DNA from: an uncultured Tolumonas sp.
Lineage (GTDB): Bacteria; Pseudomonadota; Gammaproteobacteria; Enterobacterales; Aeromonadaceae
Assembly (NCBI RefSeq): GCF_963676665.1
Contig: NZ_OY781371.1
Span: forward strand, 637,001-701,000
Reading direction: 5' to 3'
DNA: 64,000 nucleotides
Part shown: positions 51,502 through 59,714 of the stretch, in pieces
How positions within the stretch are numbered: the first letter of the stretch is position 1
Layout: every line of letters starts with the position of its first letter
The notes under the pieces: model-generated
The model's input: the letters and a program-made list of their open reading frames with translations, nothing else
Told to the model about the DNA's origin: nothing
Databases searched by the model: none
Made by a program: the position numbers and the translations under genes

Positions 51502-51770
51502 ACGTCTGACCTCATCACAGTTGATATTGTGTCTATTTTTATAAAGTCAACAATTATAATATAAGTTTCAAACTTTGAATAAATTATTCTATATTTATTG
51601 TTTAATCTGCCACTGAATAAATTTCTACCCAATTGTAATTTGGATGGTTTCACTGACCTCTCATTGTCAGTTTTTAGATATTCTACTGCTCTTCTAGCTT
51701 TTAATTGAATGTCTCTTGGTAAAGACTCCATAGCTTTTAAAGCTTTTTGACTAATTCTAACATCAATCAC
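51498..51770 (-). CDS. RelE-fold protein paired with a Shedu-like nuclease
   Basis: 90 residues. IRISQKALKAMESLPRDIQL-type start (DVRISQKALKAMESLP), then LQLGRNLFSGRLNNKYRIIY and a C-terminal IIIVDFIKIDTISTVM strand: a RelE/ParE superfamily fold with the GRLNNKYRIIY strand matching toxin R-x-x-YRI/VIY. No antitoxin-like gene is in the cassette; instead the partner is a Shedu-like nuclease, so it may act as a sensor or regulator rather than a toxin. First gene of the cassette. Confidence 0.75.
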   Translation of the reverse strand: MIDVRISQKALKAMESLPRDIQLKARRAVEYLKTDNERSVKPSKLQLGRNLFSGRLNNKYRIIYSKFETYIIIVDFIKIDTISTVMRSDV

Positions 51771-51814
51771 TATTATTCTCTGTTATCTTGAACTTAAAGG
51801 GAAATGAATAAAAA

Positions 51815-51872
51815 ACCTAACTTCAAATTGTGGGGCGGTTGAAAACCGTCCCACACTAATTTTTTGTTAGAT
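51815..51872 (-). repeat. attC site 63 (58 bp)
   Basis: R-boxes ACCTAAC and GTTAGAT; hairpin GGGCGGTTGAAAACCGTCCC. Confidence 0.9.
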
Positions 51873-51946
51873 TAATTCGACGATATTGATAAATTCTGGT
51901 CATTTTTAAAAACTGAACGATTTGTAGGTTATCGTTAAAGTGATGA

Positions 51947-52552
51947 TTAAATCAGACTTTTATATTTATTCTTTTCAATGACCTGGCTGAATATATTCAT
52001 GAGATCAGGGTCATATTTTTTATTTGTTTCACTGTAAAGTATGTCCATGATTTCAGAATGCGATTTCGGTGTATGGTAAGGTCTTGCAACAGCCATAGCA
52101 TCATAACTATCAGCAATTGAAATGATCCGTGAACATAAAGGAATATTATCGCCAGCAAGTTTATCGGGATAACCTAAACCATCAACCTGTTCATGGTGAT
52201 GACGGATCAACGTTGCTGCTTGTTTGGCACCATCTAATTCAGTAGCGAGCATGATTTGTTCGCCGATGATGGGGTGTTTTTGCATGACTTGCCATTCAAG
52301 GGCGTCGAAAGAACTCGGTTTTAAAAGAACATTATCCGGGATGCCAATTTTGCCGATGTCATGAAAAGAGGCCGCGATTTTAAGGATATGGATCATCTCG
52401 GAGGGTAAGTTGCAGCTATAAGCGATTTCAACAGACAAAACTTGTACCCGTTCGGAATGCAGACGAGTTAAAGGGTCACGATACCCAAGAGCAACGGATA
52501 GTGCCTTTGTATATTGGTATAAAGCATCGAACATTGGATCATCAATTTTCAT
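51947..52552 (-). CDS. HD-GYP domain phosphodiesterase
   Basis: 201 residues, a stand-alone HD-GYP domain. The HD pair is His64-Asp65 in IAASFHDIGKIGIPDNVLLK; RHHHEQVDGLGYPDKLAGDN gives the HHE...DGxGYP motif and IPLCSRIISIADSYDAM the terminal part. Such enzymes hydrolyse cyclic di-GMP or other cyclic dinucleotides. No receiver or sensor domain is attached, so regulation would be by expression. Single-gene cassette. Confidence 0.95.
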   Translation of the reverse strand: MKIDDPMFDALYQYTKALSVALGYRDPLTRLHSERVQVLSVEIAYSCNLPSEMIHILKIAASFHDIGKIGIPDNVLLKPSSFDALEWQVMQKHPIIGEQIMLATELDGAKQAATLIRHHHEQVDGLGYPDKLAGDNIPLCSRIISIADSYDAMAVARPYHTPKSHSEIMDILYSETNKKYDPDLMNIFSQVIEKNKYKSLI

Positions 52553-52578
52553 CGCTATACCTCAAAATTTCAGGAAAA

Positions 52579-52638
52579 ATCTAACTTCGATTTAAGTGGC
52601 GGCACGTAGTGACGTCCAACTTTAAATTTTTGTTAGGT
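52579..52638 (-). repeat. attC site 64 (60 bp)
   Basis: R-boxes ATCTAAC and GTTAGGT; hairpin GTGGCGGCACGTAGTGACGT with one uncompensated mismatch. Confidence 0.88.
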
Positions 52639-53040
52639 ATGAACAAAGAAAAAGTGATTTAAAATCAACAATAAAGTTGGCTAACTGGTGCCAAGGGCTT
52701 TCAGTTTTCGCTGTGCTTGCCACAAACAACCGCTCGGATGACTCGCCGACAGTGTTGAATCAACGAAATCTGCGGAAATATCGACAGACTTATTCAGCGA
52801 ACGGGGACTGACCGCCAAAAAAACTGCGCTCCGATGATGAGCCGCTTTAGGCGTACACACTGACGGCGCCGATGGTTGCCGAAACGTAACCAGTGCAGGC
52901 TTTCAGTTTGCCAAATTACGTGAATTCATGTGTTGCGCGAGGCAACCCACGCTCAGGAAGTGAGCCGCAAACACCACTGGGCTATCCGACTAGCCGCTTT
53001 AAGGCTCGAATTCATCGCAAAAACGGAATCTGTTTTTATT
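52639..53040. repeat. gene-less cassette, family A
   Basis: Full-length A; core ACGTAACCAGTGCAGG and GTTGCGCGAGGCAACC. No credible gene. Confidence 0.8.
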
Positions 53041-53096
53041 ACCTAACTTCTAATTGTGGGGCAGCGTAGCTGTCCCACACTAATTATTTGTTATAA
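53041..53096 (-). repeat. attC site 65 (56 bp)
   Basis: R-boxes ACCTAAC and GTTATAA; hairpin GGGGCAGCGTAGCTGTCCCA. Contains the stop of the gene on its right. Confidence 0.9.
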
Positions 53097-53819
53097 CTCA
53101 ATTAATTTGTGCTCAATGTCTCTGATGTTTCGGCAGGATGGGTAATTAGTACAGCCATAAAACTGCCTACCCACATTTGAACCTTTTTTGCTCACACGAA
53201 GGATCATCGGTGAACCACATTTGTCACAAGAAATATCTGCTTGTGTTGTGGCGATATTCTCTATGTATGGTTTTAACAAATCAGTGACTTCTTGAAGTAT
53301 ATAACCATTTTTTGCTGGTACTTCTATCAATGGTAAACCAGCACCAGAACAGGCCGAACGGAGAAAATCATCTCTATCTTGGCGATCAGCATTATTGTGT
53401 GATTTATCATTGAGCTCAATGGCACAAATGATAGATAGGTCATCCGATTTGCATAAAACAAAATCAAAATGCTTAGATGAAATGCTATTGAATGCTCGTT
53501 GCCAAAGGCTACGATCGTTTGTCGGTAATGGTGTTAATGCATCAGCAACGCGGACTTTAGTCAAAATGATAATGTCATCGTCAAGAATGGCATTTAAAAC
53601 GCCCAAGAAAGATCGTTCAGCAGGAGAGACAATGCGATCAATTTTCTTATATTTGTAAGTTGATTTCTGCTCAATACTTGGTTCGTTTTCCAACGCTTTA
53701 ATTTGCCCAGCATTTTCATTAAATAACGAAGGCTCACGCTTAATGGGCTTTTTCTTGTTTTTGCCAACAAGAATAATGAAAACGACACCAATAATAATTA
53801 ATACAATTAAGGGATTCAT
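53091..53819 (-). CDS. DUF2726 protein with TM anchor and topoisomerase-type zinc finger
   Basis: 242 residues. N-terminal membrane segment (LIVLIIIGVVFIILVGK), then a DUF2726 nuclease-like domain (SPAERSFLGVLNAILDDDII; FDFVLCKSDDLSIICAIELN DKSHN, about residues 65-180), then a C-terminal topoisomerase-like zinc finger (CDKCGSPMILRVSKKGSNVG and FYGCTNYPSCRN). DUF2726 is related to restriction-endonuclease-like folds, so a membrane-tethered DNA-acting role is plausible, not proven. Confidence 0.88.
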   Translation of the reverse strand: MNPLIVLIIIGVVFIILVGKNKKKPIKREPSLFNENAGQIKALENEPSIEQKSTYKYKKIDRIVSPAERSFLGVLNAILDDDIIILTKVRVADALTPLPTNDRSLWQRAFNSISSKHFDFVLCKSDDLSIICAIELNDKSHNNADRQDRDDFLRSACSGAGLPLIEVPAKNGYILQEVTDLLKPYIENIATTQADISCDKCGSPMILRVSKKGSNVGRQFYGCTNYPSCRNIRDIEHKLIEL

Positions 53820-53842
53820 GTTAACGCCTATGTATCATTGAG

Positions 53843-53902
53843 TTATAACTTCGTTTTATGCGGTGGCACGTAGTGCCATCCGACATTAAAATTTTGTTAG
53901 AG
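53843..53902 (-). repeat. attC site 66 (60 bp)
   Basis: R-boxes TTATAAC and GTTAGAG; hairpin GGTGGCACGTAGTGCCATCC. Confidence 0.9.
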
Positions 53903-55681
53903 TGTTTTGTTGCTTGAGTAACAAAAAAGTAATGTCTCAAGATTATCATTAGTAAAAGCCAAATTCTTCTCACCTAATTTCTTTAAATATGTATTATATT
54001 GTAGGGAAACCAGTTTAAATCCCTGGCCAACGGTGTAAATTGTTTTGTTGTTTGAGGCTAAATCAACTAATTTGGTTAGAACAATATCCAAATAGTTATG
54101 AGAGTGCTCAATTAGAGGTCTTATATAATCAGGTGTATTTCCGCTGTGAACAATAATATTTCTTGCTCTGTATATTCTTCTAATCTGCCATTCAAGTCTT
54201 ACTTTGTGTGCATCTAGTGCTGTGGTTATATTTTTGGGGGAAGATAATAACACCTTGAATAACTCAACTCGATCTTTTAATAAGTGATAATCATTAAAAG
54301 ATGATTCAAGAGTATTTAGTTCAGATGCGTATTCATTACACACTAGTAATTTTGCTAGTTTATGATGAATCTTTTTTGCTGGGATATTTTTTAAAGTTTT
54401 TCTGGTAAGTAAACTATTCCATCGAAGTAGATCTTTTACTAAGTTGTTAAGGAGTGATTCAATATAGTCCATGTTTAAAAATGGAATTAGTGATGCAGTT
54501 ATATGTTCAATATTTGAAACATCATCACCTTTTGTCTCTGATGGTATCAAGGATTCTAGTGCGATCCATAAGTTTAATATTTGATTTTCGTCTGTATTGC
54601 TGGCTAAAGCCATAGAGTGTAATTCGGCACTTCTAAAAAATTTATTAAAAGAGTCGCGATCTAGTGAGAAGCTGGTAATGAAATTAGTTAATTTCTTACT
54701 TGCCACCATTGGTTTCAGATCTGCACATTTATGCATGGAGTTTATAGGTTTAGCTAGTTTAATAGATATATTATTATCTATTGAATGCACTATACATTCT
54801 GATGTCCAGTTTGGTGATTCTTTATGGTGGAATAACCCCAATGTTGTTGAAATTAGCTTAAGCATGTATTCAGCTCGCTCACGAGCTGTATAGACATCAA
54901 ATGCTTTAATATCAGATATTATGGCAAATAATTTATTATTATTATGAGATTTAAATGAATTAAATTTGGATAAATCTATATCCTGTGGAATTTCTCTGGT
55001 TATTTTTACAGACAGCTTCTCAATTGCTTTAGCTGTATGTTCAAATATTTGGTCTACTCTAAAAATGATTGTAAAACTCTGTGTTTTGCAATCAAACTTG
55101 GATAGAAATGCTTCGACATCTGAAATGGATTCAATTCTGTTCTTGTTAGAGTAAAAGAAGTTTATGCACTCATTTAGTATAAATTTTTGATTGTAATCAA
55201 TAGACACGAGTGATGTTATTAATGTTCTTGTTAATCGCCTGATATCGGAAAATGAGTTTTTTTCAAGAATGGCTTGACATAATAATTGTTTGTTTTTTTC
55301 AAGATATTTATCCAAGTATAAATTAACAGATAGCAACTCTAGAACGTTTTTTAACTCTTTTATAGGTGTTTTTTTATTTTTTAAGTCTGGATAAAATATA
55401 GAATGTTCAATTGGTAACATGGTTTGTGCTACAACATCTTTTTCTAAACATGCAGCAAGTTCTTCGACAACATGATAGATATTAGGTGTTTTTATGTTAC
55501 CTTCTTCAATTTGATTTATGGTTTCAATTGCTTCCAGACACAATAAGCTGGCGTTCATTACGGATGGTTTATATGTATCTAAAGAAAAATCAAATAACAT
55601 TTCCTCTAGCAATTGTACAAAATAGAGCAATTCAGGAGTTTTTGAATCCTCATTCCATGTTGTTATATTTCTATATTTCAT
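53897..55681 (-). CDS. Large helical protein with C-terminal HEPN-like motif
   Basis: 594 residues, the largest gene in the window outside the IS elements. No membrane segment. Around residues 372-382 LNLWIALESLIPSETKGDD and, near residue 520, RRIYRARNIIVHSGNTPDYI match the ApeA-like HEPN pattern (E...; R-x4-H). HEPN proteins are commonly RNases in phage defence. The N-terminal 350 residues are helical and unrecognised. Single-gene cassette; the stop lies within attC 66. Confidence 0.65.
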   Translation of the reverse strand: MKYRNITTWNEDSKTPELLYFVQLLEEMLFDFSLDTYKPSVMNASLLCLEAIETINQIEEGNIKTPNIYHVVEELAACLEKDVVAQTMLPIEHSIFYPDLKNKKTPIKELKNVLELLSVNLYLDKYLEKNKQLLCQAILEKNSFSDIRRLTRTLITSLVSIDYNQKFILNECINFFYSNKNRIESISDVEAFLSKFDCKTQSFTIIFRVDQIFEHTAKAIEKLSVKITREIPQDIDLSKFNSFKSHNNNKLFAIISDIKAFDVYTARERAEYMLKLISTTLGLFHHKESPNWTSECIVHSIDNNISIKLAKPINSMHKCADLKPMVASKKLTNFITSFSLDRDSFNKFFRSAELHSMALASNTDENQILNLWIALESLIPSETKGDDVSNIEHITASLIPFLNMDYIESLLNNLVKDLLRWNSLLTRKTLKNIPAKKIHHKLAKLLVCNEYASELNTLESSFNDYHLLKDRVELFKVLLSSPKNITTALDAHKVRLEWQIRRIYRARNIIVHSGNTPDYIRPLIEHSHNYLDIVLTKLVDLASNNKTIYTVGQGFKLVSLQYNTYLKKLGEKNLAFTNDNLETLLFCYSSNKTL

Positions 55682-55706
55682 AATGAACTACCATATTGGA
55701 GAAACA

Positions 55707-55766
55707 CTCTAACTTCGATTTAAGTGGCAGCACGTAGTGCTGTCCAACTTTAAATTTTTGTTAGGT
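55707..55766 (-). repeat. attC site 67 (60 bp)
   Basis: R-boxes CTCTAAC and GTTAGGT; hairpin GTGGCAGCACGTAGTGCTGT. Confidence 0.9.
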
Positions 55767-56168
55767 ATGAACAAAGAAAAAGTTATTTAAAATCAACAAT
55801 AAAGTTGGCTAACTGGTGCCACGGGCTTTCAGTGTTCGCTGTGCCCGCCACAAACAACCGCTCGGATGACTCGCCGACAGTGTTGAATCAACGAAATTTG
55901 CGGACATATCGACAGACTTATTCAGCGAACGGGGACTGACCGCCAAAAAAACTGCGCCCCGATGATGAGCCGCTTTAGGCGTACACACTGACGGCGCCGA
56001 TGGTTGCCGAAACGTAACCAGTGCAGGCTTTCAGTTTGCCACCACACGTGAATTCATGTGTTGCGCGAGGCAACCCACGCTCAGAAAGTGAGCCGCAAAC
56101 ACCACTGGGCTATCCGACTAGCCGCTTTAAGGCTCGAATTCATCGCAAAAACGGAATCTGTTTTTATT
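55767..56168. repeat. gene-less cassette, family A
   Basis: Full-length A. Internal palindrome boxes ACGTAAC (56012-56018) and GTTGCGC (56060-56066). No credible gene. Confidence 0.82.
56012..56066. repeat. Internal attC-like palindrome, family A example
   Basis: Boxes ACGTAAC and GTTGCGC, 55 bases end to end, with ACACGTGAA facing TTCATGTGT inside. Compared with family B (ACATAAC, GTTATGC) the third pair is G-C instead of A-T. Confidence 0.6.
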
Positions 56169-56224
56169 ACCTAACTTTTAATTATGGGGCCACGAAGTGG
56201 TCCCACATTAATTTTTTGTTAAAT
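56169..56224 (-). repeat. attC site 68 (56 bp)
   Basis: R-boxes ACCTAAC and GTTAAAT; hairpin GGGGCCACGAAGTGGTCCCA. Confidence 0.9.
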
Positions 56225-56245
56225 GTCTTGTCTAGCTTTTAGTTT

Positions 56246-56280
56246 ACACGCATACTTAATGCGCATAAATGATACGCATA
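56246..56280 (+). promoter_or_regulatory. Candidate CcdAB promoter/operator
   Basis: Three related motifs, ACGCATAC, ATGCGCAT (palindrome) and ATACGCAT, are spaced about 10-15 bases apart just upstream of ccdA, as expected for a cooperative CcdA-CcdB operator. Confidence 0.45.
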
Positions 56281-56295
56281 TTGAGTGGTGAGACT

Positions 56296-56541
56296 ATGAG
56301 AAACGCATTCAGCGCGCAAGCACCTAAAAAAGCAACCAACCTTAGCTTGAATAGTGAGTTATTAGCTGAGGCTAAACGCTTGAACATCAATCTTTCGGCA
56401 ACAATGGAAAAAGCACTCATTCAAGAAGTTCACGAACGGAAGAAGGCAGAATGGCTAAAACAAAATGTTGAAGCTATCAGTGCCTGCAACGAACTTACTG
56501 AAAAACATGGACTATTTTCTGATTCATTTCGAGCATTCTGA
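56296..56541 (+). CDS. ccdA: CcdA antitoxin
   Basis: 81 residues from the ATG at 56296, with a GGTGAG upstream. An N-terminal ribbon-helix-helix (KKATNLSLNSELLAEAKRLN) binds DNA, and the C-terminal tail (NELTEKHGLFSDSFRAF) binds CcdB. It neutralises the CcdB gyrase poison and represses the operon. Plus strand, opposite to the array; the stop overlaps the ccdB start (TGATG). Confidence 0.93.
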   Translation: MRNAFSAQAPKKATNLSLNSELLAEAKRLNINLSATMEKALIQEVHERKKAEWLKQNVEAISACNELTEKHGLFSDSFRAF

Positions 56542-56858
56542 TGTCACAATTTACGTTATATAGAAATCCCGATAAAGCTACAGCCACCACATATCCGTTT
56601 TTCGTTGATGTGCAAAGCGACCTCTTAGAAAACTTGAATACGCGTTTGGTCATTCCGTTAACGCCAGTAGAGCTAATAGAAAAGAAAGCGCCAAGTCATT
56701 TATGCCCGATCATCCATTTGGATGAAGGGGACTTCGTGATCCTGACACAACAGACGACGAGTGTGCCCACCAAGATCTTGATTGAGCCAACGTATGATCT
56801 GAGTATGTTCAGGGATGAAATTATTGCTGCGATCGATTTTTTGATTACCGGAATTTAA
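56541..56858 (+). CDS. ccdB: CcdB toxin
   Basis: 105 residues, the length of CcdB. MSQFTLYRNPDKATATTYPF, DVQSDLLENLNTRLVIPLTP and the C-terminal EIIAAIDFLITGI match the gyrase-poison family; the last residues contact GyrA. Intact. Chromosomal-integron CcdB copies can immunise the cell against plasmid CcdB systems. Confidence 0.94.
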   Translation: MSQFTLYRNPDKATATTYPFFVDVQSDLLENLNTRLVIPLTPVELIEKKAPSHLCPIIHLDEGDFVILTQQTTSVPTKILIEPTYDLSMFRDEIIAAIDFLITGI

Positions 56859-56910
56859 ACCGGAAAAGAATAAAATATCTTTTGGGACAGCAAAAATAAT
56901 TCTCACAAGC

Positions 56911-56970
56911 ATTTAACTTCGATTTAAGTGGCAGCACGTAGTGCTGTCCAACTTTAAATTTTTGTTAGGT
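56911..56970 (-). repeat. attC site 69 (60 bp)
   Basis: R-boxes ATTTAAC and GTTAGGT; hairpin GTGGCAGCACGTAGTGCTGT. Confidence 0.9.
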
Positions 56971-57371
56971 ATGAACAAAGAAAAAGTAGTTTATTATCAA
57001 CTAACATGCTGGCTAACTGGTGCCACGGGCTTTCAGTTTTCGCTGTGCCTGCCACAAACAACCGCTCGGATGACTCGCCGACAGTGTTGAATCAACGAAA
57101 TCTGCGGACATATCGACAAACTTATTCAGCGAACGGGGACTGACCGCCAAAAAAACTGCGCCCCGATGATGAGCCGCTTTAGGCGTACACACTGACGGCG
57201 CCGATGGTTGCCGAAACGTAACCAGCGCAGGCTTTCAGTTTGCCACCACACGTGAATTCATGTGTTGCGCGAGGCAACCCACGCTCAGGAAGTGAGCCGC
57301 AAAACCCACTGTGCTATCCGACTAGCCGCTTTAAGGCTTGAATTCACCGCCAACAATGAGCCGTTTTTATT
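56971..57371. repeat. gene-less cassette, family A
   Basis: Full-length A; core ACGTAACCAGCGCAGG and GTTGCGCGAGGCAACC. No credible gene. Confidence 0.8.
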
Positions 57372-57427
57372 ACCTAACTTCAACTTGTGGGGCCACGAAG
57401 TGGTCCCACACCAAGTTTTTGTTAAAT
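57372..57427 (-). repeat. attC site 70 (56 bp)
   Basis: R-boxes ACCTAAC and GTTAAAT; hairpin GGGGCCACGAAGTGGTCCCA. Contains the stop of the next gene. Confidence 0.9.
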
Positions 57428-58792
57428 ATTTTTCTTGCGATATGCTGTTTTGAATCGAGATTCGCCTTGTATTACATCAATCATTTCAGCATCAACCATT
57501 CTACGTAAAATATGTTTCATCGCGTTTTCAGAATTAATGTTGCATATATCTCTTGCTTGTTTATTTGTTATTGTCTCATGAGTCTCAAAAAAGGTCATAA
57601 TTAATTCTTGAGGAGTGCCTAGTGATTCGTGTTTCAATGTGATAAGAACATTTGCTCCTTTTTGTTCTATAGTTGGTTCTTTTAGTCTCATTTTTCTCAT
57701 GGAGTCAAACGCAGTATTTAAACCTTCACCTACATCTTTATTTGGTGGCTCTGGAAATTTATTAATTAATCTGACTAATACACCGTTTCTAGCAAAGCGT
57801 TCATCTAATATATTTTCAGTGGTTATATGTCCTGGTAAAGTGCCAGGGCTTTGAATTTCAACTCGATTGTCGTATATGCGAATATGTATATCATCAGTTA
57901 TGCTGTAATCTCTATGCAAGACTGCATTAGTGACTATTTCATGTAGTGCTTCCATCGGATATGACACGTTTTTTAAACCCTCTGCTGTCATTACCCTGAT
58001 TGATTCAATTATTTCAATCGTTTTTGCAACTGAATTTTTTATCAAGTCATATATGCAACCCTCAATAGTTAGTGGGGCAAACATCAATGAGTCTCTTGTT
58101 CCCTCTTTTTCTTTTGTTGAATATTGATAAATTTTAATTCCAGATTGCTTTGGCAAAATTGCTTGTGGTTCATCGCAGAAAAGTAGTATCCCAGCCACAG
58201 TGGGATGTTCGCCTATTATTAATCTTTGCTTTTTTAGCCAGGTTATAGGCTCTGCACTTGGAATAACATCTATCATGAATTTAATTATTGCGTTTGAATT
58301 TTCAACAATATCCGTTTCGACCGCGATAGTTTCTGTTTCAAAAGAAATAATACCTTTATTTCTTTTTAATCTATCAATTTGTTCTTGACTATCTTGCACT
58401 AAGTTTTGAGCTGCTCGTCTTAGATATGCTTTCCCATTAGAAGCACTCTTAATGGCTCTGTTTTTTTCTATATCTATTTTGAGCACAAGTCCATTATGTT
58501 TTTTGTTTTCCAAAAACTCATACTCATAACCATCACCTAATGGAAATAATTCCTCAAAGACTCGAATATGAGCATTTGCTTCCTCTATATTATCAAATCC
58601 GGCCCATATTCTAGGTTCATCTTCGATACCAACATATATTTCGCCACCTTCAGCATTAGAAAATGCACTTATTGTTCTTGTTAACTTTGCTGGTTCTATT
58701 CGTTTTGATTTCAAGTCTACGAAATGACTTTCTTCTATACTCAAAATGAGCTGTACTTGCTCATCAGTAATATTTGATTTTTTTATCATCAT
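57422..58792 (-). CDS. AlbA_2/Schlafen-type protein with ATPase-like and wHTH domains
   Basis: 456 residues. Residues 15-135 form an AlbA_2 (Schlafen core) domain: ESHFVDLKSKRIEPAKLTRT and AFSNAEGGEIYVGIEDEPRI. At about 265-390 is a GHKL-like (HATPase_c_4) domain: MEALHEIVTNAVLHRDYSIT, YDNRVEIQSPGTLPG and KDVGEGLNTAFDSMRKM. The C-terminus has a winged helix (ITNKQARDICNINSENAMKH). This architecture is typical of bacterial transcription-regulator-like or defence-associated Schlafen proteins. Cytoplasmic; single-gene cassette. Confidence 0.9.
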   Translation of the reverse strand: MMIKKSNITDEQVQLILSIEESHFVDLKSKRIEPAKLTRTISAFSNAEGGEIYVGIEDEPRIWAGFDNIEEANAHIRVFEELFPLGDGYEYEFLENKKHNGLVLKIDIEKNRAIKSASNGKAYLRRAAQNLVQDSQEQIDRLKRNKGIISFETETIAVETDIVENSNAIIKFMIDVIPSAEPITWLKKQRLIIGEHPTVAGILLFCDEPQAILPKQSGIKIYQYSTKEKEGTRDSLMFAPLTIEGCIYDLIKNSVAKTIEIIESIRVMTAEGLKNVSYPMEALHEIVTNAVLHRDYSITDDIHIRIYDNRVEIQSPGTLPGHITTENILDERFARNGVLVRLINKFPEPPNKDVGEGLNTAFDSMRKMRLKEPTIEQKGANVLITLKHESLGTPQELIMTFFETHETITNKQARDICNINSENAMKHILRRMVDAEMIDVIQGESRFKTAYRKKNI

Positions 58793-58806
58793 AATTTACT
58801 CAAAAA

Positions 58807-58883
58807 ATTTAACTTCTAATTAAACGGCGGCACGTAGTGCCGTCCAGTGAACGAAGTGAACGTGTTTGAATTATTTGTTAGCT
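58807..58883 (-). repeat. attC site 71 (77 bp)
   Basis: R-boxes ATTTAAC and GTTAGCT; hairpin CGGCGGCACGTAGTGCCGTC. Confidence 0.9.
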
Positions 58884-58885
58884 GC

Positions 58886-59188
58886 CTATTGCTTGCTTAA
58901 AATAAACCGTCGGAAATCTCTTTCTTCTCGCATGACAAATAAGATAAAAACCTGTGATTCATCTTGTTTGTAAAATATGCGGCAAGGACTAACAATCACT
59001 TCTCGATAACTCAAGTGCGGTAGTTCAGGTGGAATGCGCCCTGAATCAGGGAAAAGTTCGAGTCGTTCTACTTTAGCAAAAACAGTTTCGACTAACTGTT
59101 CAGCTGCAACGACGTTCTCTATAGCAATGTATTCAGCGATATCATTTAGGTCTTGTAGCGCAGATTCAGTCCAGATTATTTCAGCCAT
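58886..59188 (-). CDS. ParE-type toxin (RelE superfamily)
   Basis: 100 residues. IIWTESALQDLNDIAEYIAI, LFPDSGRIPPELPHLSYREV and VSPCRIFYKQDESQVFILFV are the ParE/RelE motifs (FP..GR.., RIFY). Toxin of a two-gene TA operon; it overlaps the antitoxin gene by 13 bases. Target may be gyrase (ParE) or mRNA (RelE); motif placement favours ParE-like. Confidence 0.92.
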   Translation of the reverse strand: MAEIIWTESALQDLNDIAEYIAIENVVAAEQLVETVFAKVERLELFPDSGRIPPELPHLSYREVIVSPCRIFYKQDESQVFILFVMREERDFRRFILSKQ

Positions 59189-59433
59189 TTTGACATTTTG
59201 CCTCTGGCTTCATTGTGAGTCAGCGTTCTACCCTCAGAAAGAGAGCGTTCACCTCTGGCGATCCCCTCTAGAATGGAGAGGCGATTCTGCATGTATTCAT
59301 AATCTTGAACATCAATGAGATAAGCAGATGGTTTACCATGCTCAGTGATCAAAATGGGTTCTTTAGACTCGTGTAGATCAGCAAGGATCTTCGTTGCCTG
59401 TCGTTTCAATGAAGTTACTAATTCAACTTTCAT
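59176..59433 (-). CDS. Phd/YefM-family antitoxin
   Basis: 85 residues from the ATG at 59433, which has AGGAG about seven bases upstream; the longer ORF start is unlikely. VTSLKRQATKILADLHESKE and PILITEHGKPSAYLIDVQDY are the Phd domain, and the C-terminal RSLSEGRTLTHNEARGKMSK tail should wrap the toxin. First gene of the operon. Confidence 0.92.
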   Translation of the reverse strand: MKVELVTSLKRQATKILADLHESKEPILITEHGKPSAYLIDVQDYEYMQNRLSILEGIARGERSLSEGRTLTHNEARGKMSKWLK

Positions 59434-59500
59434 GTGGCTACTCCTGTCACAGCACAAAAGTGATACTATTCTATCACTCGGAGAGTTGCAACAAATCAGC

Positions 59501-59555
59501 AGCTAACTTTTACTTGTGGGGTGCGTAAGCATCCCACACCAAGTTTTTGTTGTGG
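59501..59555 (-). repeat. attC site 72 (55 bp)
   Basis: R-boxes AGCTAAC and GTTGTGG; hairpin GGGGTGCGTAAGCATCCCAC. Confidence 0.9.
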
Positions 59556-59578
59556 GGCAATAGCAACCTTTTAGAAAT

Positions 59579-59632
59579 GCTACCGCCTGATAGTGAAATC
59601 AGGCATTTGGTTGGCATTTGAGGCTAACAAGA
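59579..59632 (+). other. Partial copy of the conserved attC-adjacent element
   Basis: GCTACCGCCTGATAGTGAAATC and GGTTGGCATTTGAGGC resemble the two ends of copies 1-4 brought close together (given as GCTACCGCCTGATAGTGAAA here). It contains a hairpin CCTGATAGTGAAATCAGG and sits between attC 72 and the GST gene. Confidence 0.45.
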
Positions 59633-59714
59633 TTACATAGAAACAGTAGCGATTGACAACAGAACTCTATCTATGAATTAATCGATAACATCTTGTTAAC
59701 ACTGGTGTTGGGCA

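Noticed and set aside
54597-54893. 98-codon plus-strand ORF
   Set aside because: Antisense to the 594-residue HEPN-like gene; no start signal or family match.
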